IMG/VR virus record: IMGVR_UViG_3300046167_000120
Coordinates: 1 to 25,732 of that record
From: a virus
Strand: one strand, 5' to 3'
Length of the DNA stretch: 25,732 nt
The notes under the pieces were generated by a model. That model saw only the letters and a program-made list of their open reading frames with translations, was not told the origin of the DNA and ran no database searches. Shown in pieces: positions 8,905 to 18,043 of this stretch. The position numbers and the translations under genes are program-made. How positions within the stretch are numbered: the stretch's first letter is position 1; each line of letters starts with the position of its first letter.

Positions 8905-10413
8905 ATGGCACTATTGCCTGTAACTCCGCCAGCTGGAATAGTCAACAACGGAACTGACTATGCTAACAAAGGTCGTTGGGTTGACGGCAATCTCGTGCGT
9001 TTTGAAAATGGCTATCTAAAGCCTATCGGTGGTTGGTCTAAACTAAAAACTACAGCACTAGACGGAGAGCCTATAGGTATGTATGCCTATAAGGACAACC
9101 TAGGTGCTTCTATTTTAGCTGTTGGTACAAGACAAAAGGTTTATGTTTTATACGACAACACTTGGACTGATATAACACCATCTGGTTTTGTAAATGATGC
9201 CTCTAATGATCCTCTTGGTTATGGTGCATACCACTATGATGTAGAAGATTATGGAGATGCTAGAAGTCAATCTGGATTACCTCTTGATACAGGTCATTTC
9301 TCCTTTGATAACTGGGGTGAGGATTTAATCTTTTGTTTTTCTGGCGATGGTAAGATATACAAGTGGAGGCCTGTTTCAGGCGGAACAGCTGATACCATAG
9401 GTACAGTTGTAACTAACGCACCTACAGGCTGTCAGGCTGTCCTAGTAACTAATGAAAGGCATTTAGTTGCTATTGGTTCTGGTGGAGATCCTAGGAAGAT
9501 ATCTTGGAGTGATAGAGAAGATAGAAACACTTGGACATCTAAAGCAACCAATACAGCAGGTGATGTACAAATACCTACAGGTGGTAGAGCATTACTAGCA
9601 GTTAAATACCAAAACGATGTAATTATTTTTAGTGATACTGGTATAGATAGAATGAGCTATGTAGGCTCTCCTTTTGTTTATGGTATAACCGCAGCAGGTG
9701 CAAACTGTAAAGCAGTCAGCAGAAGATCAGTAGTTCAAACTGGTAACTTCCTAGCGTGGATGGGAGAAAACTCATTCTTTGTTTACGATGGCGTTGTGCG
9801 TGAAATACCATGTGATGTGCATGATTATGTATACGACCAACTAAACGTACCAGGAAGAAAGGCGTGTTGGGGTGGACATAACTCTAACTTCAACGAAATA
9901 TGGTGGGGTTTCCCAAGTGGCGATGGTGTTTATTTACCAAACAAATATGTAATCTGGAACTACCTAGAAAACACTTGGTCTATAGGAACAATGGATAGAG
10001 GATGCTGGATTGACCAAGGTGCGTTTGATTATCCTATAGCTGGTGATTCAAATGGTTTTGTTTACGAACACGAATCAACAACCTTATCTAACTCACCAAA
10101 CCTTAACTCTGACGCACCATTTTGTACAAGTGGTCCAATAGAACTAGGTAATGGCGATAACTATGTGCAATGTAATCAGATCATTCCAGACGAAGAAGCA
10201 AACACATTACCAGGTGTAACAATAAGTTTTAAAGGTAAGTTTACCCCGTTAGGGCCAACAACAGACTTTGGTAGTTTTACCTTTGAGAACGATGGATATA
10301 CCGATGCTAGGTTTACAGCAAGACAAGTACAGATGACTGTAACAGGCGGCACAACACAAGATTTTCAAGTTGGTAATATAAGACTTAACTTACGACAAAG
10401 AGGTAGAAGATAA
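8905..10413 (+). CDS. Tail nozzle / stabilisation-like protein
   Basis: This is a 502-residue, beta-rich protein. The N-terminus (PPAGIVNNGTDYANKGRWVDGNLVRFENGYLKPIGGW) is a motif seen in phage tail stabilisation or nozzle proteins of the P22 gp10 kind. Repeated strand-turn units with Trp and Gly (NTWTDI, RNTWTS, ENTWSIG) suggest a beta-propeller. It has no signal peptide. The gene overlaps the next by one base (TAATG). It likely closes the tail tube below the adaptor. The fold and role are inferred from pattern and position, not proved. Confidence 0.65.
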   Translation: MALLPVTPPAGIVNNGTDYANKGRWVDGNLVRFENGYLKPIGGWSKLKTTALDGEPIGMYAYKDNLGASILAVGTRQKVYVLYDNTWTDITPSGFVNDASNDPLGYGAYHYDVEDYGDARSQSGLPLDTGHFSFDNWGEDLIFCFSGDGKIYKWRPVSGGTADTIGTVVTNAPTGCQAVLVTNERHLVAIGSGGDPRKISWSDREDRNTWTSKATNTAGDVQIPTGGRALLAVKYQNDVIIFSDTGIDRMSYVGSPFVYGITAAGANCKAVSRRSVVQTGNFLAWMGENSFFVYDGVVREIPCDVHDYVYDQLNVPGRKACWGGHNSNFNEIWWGFPSGDGVYLPNKYVIWNYLENTWSIGTMDRGCWIDQGAFDYPIAGDSNGFVYEHESTTLSNSPNLNSDAPFCTSGPIELGNGDNYVQCNQIIPDEEANTLPGVTISFKGKFTPLGPTTDFGSFTFENDGYTDARFTARQVQMTVTGGTTQDFQVGNIRLNLRQRGRR

Positions 10414-10775
10414 TGGATCTATCCTCACAAAGACAATATATACAAAGAGCTGAAACAGCGCATGAAATACTTACCACTACAGATTTAACAACATTATATA
10501 CATCTCCAAGCGGTGATGATTTTACTTTTGCAATCATTGAATCTATTTTGGTTTGTGACCATGATAATCAACAAACCAATATAACAGTTACTGTAACGCA
10601 TGAGGCTACTACTTATACCTTATTTAAAGAATTTACTATTACTGCTTACAATACTGAAGAATTATTAACTAGAAGTTTAGTATTACACCAAGGCGATATT
10701 GTAAAAGTACAATCAGATCGTGCTGGTAATTTAACTGTTTATGCGAGTATCGTAGAATATGCAAAAGGCGACTAA
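10413..10775 (+). CDS. Small tail-region protein, unknown function
   Basis: This 120-residue protein is predicted to be mostly beta strands (ILVCDHDNQQTNITVTVTH, then LVLHQGDIVKVQSDRAGNLTVYASI). It begins in the stop of the preceding gene (TAATG). AGAGG upstream is a plausible ribosome-binding site. It overlaps the following gene by 17 bases. No family is recognised. A small head-tail or baseplate subunit would fit the neighbourhood. Confidence 0.65.
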   Translation: MDLSSQRQYIQRAETAHEILTTTDLTTLYTSPSGDDFTFAIIESILVCDHDNQQTNITVTVTHEATTYTLFKEFTITAYNTEELLTRSLVLHQGDIVKVQSDRAGNLTVYASIVEYAKGD

Positions 10776-11169
10776 TACAGTAGTTGAATTACATCCAGAG
10801 GTTGTACAAGAACCTTGGGAGATTGAATGGGAAAGGTGTAAGCCTTATATAGCAAAGGCTGTAAAACATCAAGATTCCTATACAATTGATGACATAGAGG
10901 ATAAAATAAGAGGTGGAATATTCCATTTATGGCCAGGCAAAAAGTCTGCATACATAACAGAGTTTGTAATGTTTCCACAGCTAAAAGCAATGAATGTTTT
11001 ATTTTGTGGTGGCGATTATAAAGAACTAGAAGAAATGCTACCTCACATAGAGGAGTTCGCTAAGAAAGCTGGCATACAAAGGCTTTACGGCGGTGGCAGA
11101 AAAGGATGGACTAGGAAACTAAAACATCTAGGATTTGAACAAGATTATATAGTAAAAAAGGATTTATAA
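10759..11169 (+). CDS. GNAT-like protein before the ejection genes
   Basis: This 136-residue protein has the feel of phage GNAT-fold proteins: an opening acidic helix (WEIEWERCKPYIAKAV), a strand pair around FHLWPGKKSAYITEFVMFP, a helix (ELEEMLPHIEEFAKKAGI), and a C-terminal RLYGGGRKGWTRKLKHLGF that resembles the end of the GNAT fold. The acetyl-CoA loop is not well formed, so it may not be an active enzyme. It overlaps its upstream neighbour by 17 bases and abuts the next gene. Phage GNAT-like proteins often sit beside internal virion genes. Confidence 0.6.
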   Translation: MQKATNTVVELHPEVVQEPWEIEWERCKPYIAKAVKHQDSYTIDDIEDKIRGGIFHLWPGKKSAYITEFVMFPQLKAMNVLFCGGDYKELEEMLPHIEEFAKKAGIQRLYGGGRKGWTRKLKHLGFEQDYIVKKDL

Positions 11170-12357
11170 ATGGCATCAGGATTAACAGCATTAGGATCGG
11201 TATACTCCGCAGTAAAAGGCGATGGAGGTGGCGGTTCAACAGAAACAGCTACCATGCCAGCATGGCAACAGCAACAATATCAAGACTATTACAATAGAGC
11301 TAAAAGCGTTTCACAACAACCTTTTATACCCTACACAGGTCCACAGGTGGCTGGATTTAATCCAGATCAGTTACGACAATTCCAAGCTACTAGAGGTATA
11401 TTTGAATCTGGTATGGGTTATGACCCAACCAAAGCTTTACAAGGTATGGCGCAAGAACAGTTCAAGCCTACTATACAACCTGTAACTGGTTTTCAAGCGC
11501 CAACTATAGAAGCTACTCAAGCTCCAGGCGCAGCACAAATAGGTCCAGTATCTACTCCACAATTCAGAGGTTTATTAAGTCAAGACATAGGCGCATATCA
11601 ATCTCCGTATCAGCAACAGGTTATAGACCTTGCAATGGGAGACATACAAAAGCAAGCTGACATAGCGCGTGGCAGTGCGCAGGATAGAGCAATTAGAGCA
11701 GGCGCTTTTGGTGGCTCAAGATCTGCAATATTAGAATCTGAATCGCAAACACCTTACGCAGAAGCCATGGCAAAAACAGCCGCTGGACTAAGACAGTCTG
11801 GTTTTGAGCAGGCGCAACAAGCAGCACAAGCAGACTTAGCAAGACAACAACAGTTAGGAATGTTTGGTTCAGAACAAGAACAACAAAGAGCATTACAACA
11901 GGCACAGCTTGGTCAACAGGCTGGTATTTTTGGTGCAGAGCTTGGACAACAAAGAAGGATGCAACAAGCACAGATGGAACAGCAAAGACAGATTGGTGGT
12001 CTAGATATAGCTGGAAGAGCAGCATTAGCACAACCATCATTAGATATTCAAGCGCGTGCGCAGAGAGCAGGCTTGCTTGGAGATTTACAAAGACAGCAAT
12101 TGCAAGGACTAGGACTTTTAAGCGGTATAGGTGTACAGCAACAAGGACTACAACAACAAGGACTTGGCGTTGCAAGAAGCGAGTTTGACAGAGCGCTTGC
12201 ATATGCTCCGCAACAGCTAGGTATACTTGGAGCTGGAGCAACCGCAACACAACCTTTAGTTTCCAGAACTACAAGCACAAGACCAAGCACAATGGGTGCA
12301 ATTAGTAGTGGTCTTGGTTTATTTTCAGACTTAGAAGAATCAGGAATATTTGGATAA
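11170..12357 (+). CDS. Probable ejection (internal virion) protein, Gln-rich
   Basis: The 395 residues include a glycine-rich start (GGGG near residue 20) and the motif RAGAFGGSRSAILESE (about 176-191), which recurs in phage internal virion and tail-needle-region proteins. A long Gln/Ala-rich helical stretch (about 205-335, many QQ pairs) and a Ser/Thr-rich end follow. It starts directly after the previous stop. With the next two genes it forms a set of three large helical proteins, as is usual for DNA ejection proteins of short-tailed phages. The exact role is inference. Confidence 0.6.
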   Translation: MASGLTALGSVYSAVKGDGGGGSTETATMPAWQQQQYQDYYNRAKSVSQQPFIPYTGPQVAGFNPDQLRQFQATRGIFESGMGYDPTKALQGMAQEQFKPTIQPVTGFQAPTIEATQAPGAAQIGPVSTPQFRGLLSQDIGAYQSPYQQQVIDLAMGDIQKQADIARGSAQDRAIRAGAFGGSRSAILESESQTPYAEAMAKTAAGLRQSGFEQAQQAAQADLARQQQLGMFGSEQEQQRALQQAQLGQQAGIFGAELGQQRRMQQAQMEQQRQIGGLDIAGRAALAQPSLDIQARAQRAGLLGDLQRQQLQGLGLLSGIGVQQQGLQQQGLGVARSEFDRALAYAPQQLGILGAGATATQPLVSRTTSTRPSTMGAISSGLGLFSDLEESGIFG

Positions 12358-12360
12358 CAC

Positions 12361-13836
12361 ATGGCTGTATACGACTTAAGCAATATCAACAAAGTACTAG
12401 GTAATATGTCAACTGCGCAACCAACACCTTTGACAAATTCAACAAGTCAATTGATGCAAGATATAAAATCTTTTAAAGCACCAACAGTTCCGCAACCAAA
12501 AGAAACCTATGGAACAAGAGTAAGCAATAATTTAATTGGTTATGCTGGTTATGATGCGTCAGAGCCAGTATCTGAAGCAGAAAGAAAAAAAAGAAGATTA
12601 CAAGGTTTAAGAAAGTTATCAGATAAAATGTCAATCAGGGCAGCTTATTTAACAGGAGATCCTAGACAAATAGCACTAGCACAAGAAAGAGAAAAGGCTA
12701 TGCAAACTACGCCTAAGACTGGTTCTTCTAAAAGGCTTAGTGTTTTTGATCCAAAAACAAGACAACCAGTTGCTACTATCTTAGAATCAGATTTTGCAGG
12801 TATTGCACAAGCAGAGGCGGAAGGTTATATAGTTGCTCCATTAACAGGTCCTAAAGACACGGATAAAGACGAGACAACTGAATTTGAAAGAAATATTAAA
12901 GAACTTACTAAACTAAAAAACATTCCTGAACAACAAAGAACTGATACAGATGTAAGAAATATAAAAATATATGAAAACAAATTACTTAAAACAAATGCAC
13001 CAAAAATTTATCAGATAGTAGGTCCAGACAGAATGGGTGTTGGTTTGGGAACTTATGACGAATTTGTACAGGGTCAGGCAGCTGGTGTATATCCACCAGG
13101 CAGCACAATAGTTAATATACCAACAGATACAAAAGCTCCGCCATCTAAACAATCAGAGGTGTTTAGTGCAGAAAACAAACCTTTTGCTGATAGGTGGCAG
13201 GCTACAAGTACCTTACTTGATAATTTGCAAAACTATACTAATGAGCTTGATAAAATGGATGACGCCGCGTTGACTGGCGTGGGAGCAAGCGCGAAATTTG
13301 CAACAAGTGTTATACAAAATACAAAAGGATTTTTGAAGTTAGCAAGTTCCGATACAAAATCTTACTATAATGATCAAGTTGCAAATAATACTTATACAAC
13401 TGTAGAAGGTAATGATTTTATGGAACGACTAAATAAAGTTTCTGATCAATATGGTGTAAATGAATCACAGGTTAGAGATTTAGCTTACTTGTTTGCAGCG
13501 GCAAGAGGACAAGAAGGAAGAGGTCTTTCTGACAAAGACTATGAAAATGCTTTATTAATAGTTTCTGGCGGTGTTGGCAAGAGGGGAAAAATTGCAGTAA
13601 TAGAAAGTGTTTATAATAGACTTGGTGGAGAGGTAAGCAAAACTGTAGATAATAGAGTAAAAACTTTAGAATATTTAAGAAATAACTCCGCGGAAAATCA
13701 AAAAGAATATTTTGACAAGCAAATTTTACAATTAGATTCTTTGAGAAAAGCCACGCCGTTTAATACTTATATAAACCCTTACGCACAACAAACAACCAAC
13801 TTATCAGATGAAGAGTTGTTAAAACTATACAAATAA
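12361..13836 (+). CDS. Probable ejection protein, second of three
   Basis: This 491-residue protein has no family that I recognise. The first 200 residues are charged and low in complexity. The C-terminal half contains a helical region, with WQATSTLLDNLQNYTNELDKM near 275 and DLAYLFAAARGQEGRGLSDKDYENAL near 375. That second region resembles the C-terminal helical domains of large phage virion proteins. It lies in the three-gene ejection set, four bases after its neighbour and one base before the next. The ribosome-binding site is weak. Confidence 0.55.
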   Translation: MAVYDLSNINKVLGNMSTAQPTPLTNSTSQLMQDIKSFKAPTVPQPKETYGTRVSNNLIGYAGYDASEPVSEAERKKRRLQGLRKLSDKMSIRAAYLTGDPRQIALAQEREKAMQTTPKTGSSKRLSVFDPKTRQPVATILESDFAGIAQAEAEGYIVAPLTGPKDTDKDETTEFERNIKELTKLKNIPEQQRTDTDVRNIKIYENKLLKTNAPKIYQIVGPDRMGVGLGTYDEFVQGQAAGVYPPGSTIVNIPTDTKAPPSKQSEVFSAENKPFADRWQATSTLLDNLQNYTNELDKMDDAALTGVGASAKFATSVIQNTKGFLKLASSDTKSYYNDQVANNTYTTVEGNDFMERLNKVSDQYGVNESQVRDLAYLFAAARGQEGRGLSDKDYENALLIVSGGVGKRGKIAVIESVYNRLGGEVSKTVDNRVKTLEYLRNNSAENQKEYFDKQILQLDSLRKATPFNTYINPYAQQTTNLSDEELLKLYK

Positions 13837-13837
13837 C

Positions 13838-16072
13838 ATGGCAACAACAGCAGAATTACAAGTAGCATTGAGAAATGCACACAGCGCTGGTGATGTTGAG
13901 GCTGCAAAAAGAATTGCATCCATGTTACAAGAACAACAAAAAGAAGACTCTTTGGAAAAACTAGAAACAAGTTTGCAAGAAGAAAAAAAACAAACAAGAC
14001 TAGAAACAATAAAAGATATTGGTAAGGCTGCAATTTCTGGTCCTTTGCGTGGACTTACTGGTTTTTTAGAGTTTCCAGAAATGGTTACAAAAGCCGCTGC
14101 TAGAAAAGCAGAGCAAGTGGCAACTAAAGTAGCTCCAAGACAAGAAGAAAGAATCACAAAGTATTTCGATGCGTTACAACAATTGCAAAAAATAGCGCCA
14201 GGTGGTGATACGGCAAGGTCTATGGGTTTACTTACACAAGCATTAAGACAACAGCCACAAACAAAAGAATTATTAGAATACCAACCAAAAACTCGTGGTA
14301 CTAGATACTTACAGTCTGTTGGTGAATACACAGTACCAACAATGGGGTTTGGTCCAGCCAGAGGATTAAAAGTTGGCGCACCTACAGGTGTGGTTGGGGA
14401 AAGATTAGAGGAAGCTGAAGCCTCACCTTATGTTTCTATACCATTAACTTTAGCGTCTGGTAGTATAGCAAGCGCTTTAACAGATCCGAACAGAGCTGTT
14501 AAGTTAGCAGCAGAAGCATTAAAAGGTGTGCCACAAGAAAAAATTGATTTGGCAAAAACTGTAGAGGCTTATGCTGAAAGTCAAGGAGTTAAACTTACAG
14601 CACCTGAACTAATACAAAGTGATATTCTTACTAAGCTTGGTGAGGCTGTTTATAATTCTCCAGAGGGCGGTAGAATAATGTATGAATACATTAAAAATAG
14701 ACCACAAGAAGTACAAAAAATAGCAGAAAACTTATTTGATAATTACATTGCAAAAAACCCAGAGTCATTAAGAAAGGTTTATAAAGACGCAAACATATCA
14801 GCGGAAAAAGCATTTGATGAAGCGAAAACAGAAAGAACCCTCAAATCACAACAGGCTGGTTATTCGGTTGCTAATAATGAATTTATAGATGAATCACAAA
14901 TTTTAAATTTAATTAATAATATTGATAATGTCTTAGCAGGTAGTGTTAAAGGAACACCTAAGAACAAGTTAAAACAACTGAAAAACAGATTAATTAAAAA
15001 AACAATTACTCCAAAAGACGAAACTGTAAATATATTAGACCAATATGGAAAACCTCTTGGCATGAAAGCAACTGAAACAAAAATTATTCCAGAATCAGGC
15101 GTAAATAATTTAAGTGAAATTTTAAGAGAAACAAGAGAGATTATTGCTCGATCAAAAGCTGGTAAAGCAAATCCTAAAGAAGCTCTTAATAATAGCGAAA
15201 TTAAAAAAATTGCTCCAGCATTAAATGAATTAGATAAAATTCTTAAAACCAATACAAATTATTTATCTGGTACAGAAAAGTACAAAGAACTTACAAATAC
15301 TATTGTAAACCCTACTATGGAATCCATAGAACCATTTTTAATTGGTAAAGGTGTAACACCTAGTAAAGTAAAAAATCAAATTTTTGGTATTGCCAATGTA
15401 ACACCAAAAGATATTAGAGAAACATATACAAGAATAAACAAAATAGACAAACAAGCTTACCCTAATTTAGCTAGAGCTTACTTCGATCAAATTATAGATC
15501 AAACAATATACAAAACAACTGAATTCGGTAGACCATCATTCGGAGCAGGTTTTGATTTATATAAAGCATTTGCTGGTACAAAAAATTTAGATAAAAATTT
15601 TAACGCAGTTTTATCTGGGGTTGCTGAAGCTAGGGGTTTAAATAAAAATGAAGTTTTACGTGGTTTTAATAAGTTTAATGAAATACTAAAAAGAACAGCA
15701 ACTCTTGCTAATGTAGACAATCCAAAAAAACCACCAGATGCAATAGTTTTCACCAAAGAAGCTGCACAGGTAGGTGCATTTATGTGGACTGTAAAATTTG
15801 CTAATAGATTTAGCAAAAGAGTACAAGAAAAAACATCTAGACAGTTAGCAGAAATATTTGTAAATAAAAATTCTGTAGAAGAATTAGAAAAACTTGCAAA
15901 AATAGATATAAGTAAAGGTGAGGGATTAAAATCTGTAATCAATATTTTAGCCTTTACAAATAACTTAGACTATATGCCAGAAGTACAGCAAGAGATAGAA
16001 GATATGCAAAGACAAGAATACCTACAATCTCTTTCTCAACCACAAGTACCTATAGGGCCAACGCCACAATAA
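13838..16072 (+). CDS. Large probable ejection protein, third of three
   Basis: This 744-residue protein starts with a helical repeat (LQVALRNAHSAGDVEAAKRIASML), a module common at the N-terminus of large phage ejection or central tail proteins. A short hydrophobic helix (about 62-85, AAISGPLRGLTGFLEFPEMV) may contact the membrane. The rest is mainly charged helix, with a basic middle region. No lytic transglycosylase or peptidase signature is visible. The start lacks a clear ribosome-binding site. It may enter the cell with the DNA; that is inference from size, composition and place. Confidence 0.55.
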   Translation: MATTAELQVALRNAHSAGDVEAAKRIASMLQEQQKEDSLEKLETSLQEEKKQTRLETIKDIGKAAISGPLRGLTGFLEFPEMVTKAAARKAEQVATKVAPRQEERITKYFDALQQLQKIAPGGDTARSMGLLTQALRQQPQTKELLEYQPKTRGTRYLQSVGEYTVPTMGFGPARGLKVGAPTGVVGERLEEAEASPYVSIPLTLASGSIASALTDPNRAVKLAAEALKGVPQEKIDLAKTVEAYAESQGVKLTAPELIQSDILTKLGEAVYNSPEGGRIMYEYIKNRPQEVQKIAENLFDNYIAKNPESLRKVYKDANISAEKAFDEAKTERTLKSQQAGYSVANNEFIDESQILNLINNIDNVLAGSVKGTPKNKLKQLKNRLIKKTITPKDETVNILDQYGKPLGMKATETKIIPESGVNNLSEILRETREIIARSKAGKANPKEALNNSEIKKIAPALNELDKILKTNTNYLSGTEKYKELTNTIVNPTMESIEPFLIGKGVTPSKVKNQIFGIANVTPKDIRETYTRINKIDKQAYPNLARAYFDQIIDQTIYKTTEFGRPSFGAGFDLYKAFAGTKNLDKNFNAVLSGVAEARGLNKNEVLRGFNKFNEILKRTATLANVDNPKKPPDAIVFTKEAAQVGAFMWTVKFANRFSKRVQEKTSRQLAEIFVNKNSVEELEKLAKIDISKGEGLKSVINILAFTNNLDYMPEVQQEIEDMQRQEYLQSLSQPQVPIGPTPQ

Positions 16073-16076
16073 CCCC

Positions 16077-16490
16077 ATGCCACGCCAATCTGAAAGAGTT
16101 GGCCGATCTGGAGAATACCTAGTAGCCTCGCTACTTTCTTTATACGCTGATACTGTATTGGTAGTTCCACACAGCGCGGAGGCAGACATCATCTTTGACG
16201 TTGACCATACGCTATACAAGTGCCAGGTTAAAACACAATCTAAAATACAAACACATAGAGTGTCATGGCAGTTTGATTTTAGGCGTGGTGCGTTTACCAA
16301 AGACAGATACTACGAGGACAAAGCATTAGATGTTTATGCTTTGGTTGCTTTAGATCCGCAGAAGGTTTTGTTTACTTTTCCAAACGGCAAGAAGCAGATG
16401 ACTATTACAGACGAGAAGTTACAGGCGATGGACTCGCTGAAAAATACTGAAGATCTATTTAAAGAGCTTCGATGTCAACAGACACCTTAG
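16077..16490 (+). CDS. Small PD-(D/E)XK endonuclease
   Basis: This 137-residue protein shows the order of the PD-(D/E)XK nuclease fold: GRSGEYLVASLL with Glu13, SAEADIIFDV with Asp37, and YKCQVKTQ with Gln50 and Lys52. The Q-x-K form of the active site resembles the group-I-intron-type endonuclease family (PDDEXK_5). It would cut DNA, perhaps at branched or replication intermediates. The 3' end overlaps the reverse-strand gene at 16459 by 32 bases, tail to tail. No ribosome-binding site is seen before the ATG, which lies four bases after the previous stop. Confidence 0.72.
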   Translation: MPRQSERVGRSGEYLVASLLSLYADTVLVVPHSAEADIIFDVDHTLYKCQVKTQSKIQTHRVSWQFDFRRGAFTKDRYYEDKALDVYALVALDPQKVLFTFPNGKKQMTITDEKLQAMDSLKNTEDLFKELRCQQTP

Positions 16491-16674
16491 GATTATCGTA
16501 ATGTTTAACAGAGTTCATACCTAAAGATATTAGATACTCAACCACTTTAGCTGGTTCTTTCTGTTCACTTTTACAAAAGTCCTTAAACTTTTTAGCAAGA
16601 TGCTTGTTTATATATACAGGTTTTCTACCATTTCTTTCTTTTAAGATACGATCATCAAACTCATATAGATTCAT
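16459..16674 (-). CDS. Probable ribbon-helix-helix DNA-binding protein
   Basis: This 71-residue protein fits the Arc/CopG plan: a basic strand (NGRKPVYINKHLAKKF), then two helices (AKKFKDFCKSEQ, then EPAKVVEYLISLGMNS). A short tail follows. GAGG five bases before the ATG is a good ribosome-binding site. It is the second gene of a two-gene leftward unit, seven bases after the DUF3310 gene. A regulator of nearby early genes would fit. The fold call rests on pattern only. Confidence 0.65.
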   Translation of the reverse strand: MNLYEFDDRILKERNGRKPVYINKHLAKKFKDFCKSEQKEPAKVVEYLISLGMNSVKHYDNPKVSVDIEAL

Positions 16675-16681
16675 AGTTACC

Positions 16682-17017
16682 TCATTTATCTAGCGAGAAC
16701 TCTACAGAATATTTACCAATGTCAGCACCTTTGGCATCAACGCCATGTACCATCTGCAACTCTAAATCTATAAAGTGTTTCGCTTTTAACAAGTCGGTTA
16801 CTCTATCAGACTTCTCGCCTTTGCTTCTGGTTATATACTTTAAACAACTACCTAGATTATAAGATAGTTTGTTTGCATATATATAGTCTATAGGTTGTAT
16901 CTTGGATTGCTTGTAATGCGTTCCAGCTACTTGGTTGTTGGTAGCAAGCTTGTCTATAGCCTGATCCCATTCCTCTTCTGTTCCCATATTCGTATGTGCA
17001 TATATTGTTTTATTCAT
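16682..17017 (-). CDS. DUF3310 phage protein
   Basis: This 111-residue protein carries the DUF3310 core: VAGTHYKQSKIQPIDYIYANKLSYNLGSCLKYITR from about residue 31, followed by KAKHFIDLELQ. Such proteins are common in phage early regions and are sometimes called nucleotide-kinase-like or SaV-like. The biochemical role is not settled. GGAGAA lies ten bases before the ATG. It is the first gene of the leftward unit and faces the divergent HTH gene across an 88-base control region. Confidence 0.82.
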   Translation of the reverse strand: MNKTIYAHTNMGTEEEWDQAIDKLATNNQVAGTHYKQSKIQPIDYIYANKLSYNLGSCLKYITRSKGEKSDRVTDLLKAKHFIDLELQMVHGVDAKGADIGKYSVEFSLDK

Positions 17018-17042
17018 AAAAATTCTCCGCTTTTTTTATTAG

Positions 17043-17080
17043 TATTACTTGTAAATTAGTAATATTGGTTTATTATAAAC
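17043..17080. promoter_or_regulatory. Divergent control region with two palindromes
   Basis: TATTACT (17043-17049) and AGTAATA (17058-17064) form an inverted repeat with an 8-base spacer. GTTTATTATAAAC (17068-17080) is a perfect palindrome around one central base. Rightward, TTGTAA (17049-17054) and TATTAT (17071-17076) are 16 bases apart and could be -35 and -10 boxes. Both palindromes would overlap that promoter, as operators do. Binding by the HTH or RHH protein alongside is inference. Confidence 0.6.
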
Positions 17081-17105
17081 AAAAATATAAATAAAAGGGA
17101 AATTT

Positions 17106-17321
17106 ATGGATATATTAGAAAAGAATTTTGACATATCAAACACCATAGAAGTTGATGAACTAGCGAAGCGTTGGGGAGTCAGCAAGAAAACAATTGATAA
17201 TAGAAGATATAGAGGGCAAGGTCCTAGCTATTTTAAGATTGGTGGGAAGATACTTTATGATCTGAAAGATGTGCAAAAAATGGAAAACGATTCTTATATT
17301 TCTGTAGATGGCACACGCTAA
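17106..17321 (+). CDS. HTH_17 / excisionase-type regulator
   Basis: This 71-residue protein is a single winged helix-turn-helix of the excisionase/MerR type. TIEVDELAKRWGVSKKTIDNRRYRGQGPSYFKIGGKILYDLKDV has the helix-turn-helix at about residues 16-35 and the wing in GGKILYDLKDV. AAAGGG is ten bases before the ATG. It is the first gene of the rightward early operon and its end overlaps the next gene by 14 bases. There is no integrase in the window, so a regulator is more likely than a true excisionase. Confidence 0.8.
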   Translation: MDILEKNFDISNTIEVDELAKRWGVSKKTIDNRRYRGQGPSYFKIGGKILYDLKDVQKMENDSYISVDGTR

Positions 17322-18042
17322 ACTAAGTCCTTCAGCAGCGAAGATATGGATGGCTTGTCCAGGTATGCCACAACTCTTAGCTTCTATGCAAGTAGAATAC
17401 AAGGTTGGAATACCAGCAGCGACAGGTACATTGATTCACGAAATGGTAGAGACACTACTAAAAGGAAGGCTAAACAACCTAACACTAGAAGAATACTATC
17501 TTGGTACAACACACCATGTAGAGGACTTTGATATCACAGTTGACCAAGAGATGATTGATTGTGCTAATACCTATGTAGATTACATAGACCAAAGAATGAT
17601 GGACTTGGATGTAGCAAGACCATTGATTGAAGAAAAAGTTAATATGCCAGAAATACATACAGACCTATGGGGAACAGCAGATGCAATTCTCATTGGTAAA
17701 GATATGATAGAAGTAATAGATCTTAAAACTGGTAAGTGGGCAGTTGAAGCTGACAACCCACAAATGCGCATCTATGCACTTGGTGCTTTATCCAGATACG
17801 GAGATGACTGCACAGTGCAGTTCACAATAGTACAACCTAGAGGCTGGCACAAAGACGGCCCTATCAGATCATATTCCATATCAGCCATTAACTTGGTTGA
17901 ATGGGCCTATGAAACTTTGAAGCCAGCTGCTGAAGCTTGCTACGAAGAAATACCCACATACAACTATAGCAAAGACGGATGCCGTTGGTGTAATGCTAAA
18001 GCTGAATGTGATACTTATAAACTAAACCAAAAGGGAGAATAA
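17308..18042 (+). CDS. DUF2800 RecB-like nuclease with Fe-S cysteines
   Basis: This 244-residue protein matches the phage DUF2800 / PD-(D/E)XK_1 nuclease family related to Cas4 and AddB. The N-terminal SPSAAKIWMACPG gives Cys17, and TGTLIHEMVE supplies the conserved His-Glu. Asp125 lies in WGTADAIL, and Asp138 and Lys140 lie in VIDLKTGK. Cys225, Cys228 and Cys234 (CRWCNAKAEC) with Cys17 complete a likely iron-sulphur cluster. It should act as a 5'-to-3' exonuclease in recombination or end processing with the Sak4 and SSB genes downstream. The N-terminus overlaps the HTH gene. Confidence 0.85.
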   Translation: MAHAKLSPSAAKIWMACPGMPQLLASMQVEYKVGIPAATGTLIHEMVETLLKGRLNNLTLEEYYLGTTHHVEDFDITVDQEMIDCANTYVDYIDQRMMDLDVARPLIEEKVNMPEIHTDLWGTADAILIGKDMIEVIDLKTGKWAVEADNPQMRIYALGALSRYGDDCTVQFTIVQPRGWHKDGPIRSYSISAINLVEWAYETLKPAAEACYEEIPTYNYSKDGCRWCNAKAECDTYKLNQKGE

Positions 18043-18043
18043 T

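Noticed and set aside
11693-12250. Long - strand frame of 185 codons
   Set aside because: It is a shadow of the Gln-rich ejection gene; its Leu/Val-rich product reflects the reverse of CAA and CAG codons.
13825-14331. - strand frame of 168 codons with many Cys and Phe
   Set aside because: It is antisense to the large ejection gene and has no sign of its own start site.
17106-17321. Excisionase, implying a temperate phage
   Set aside because: No integrase or attachment site is seen; the HTH protein is better read as a regulator.
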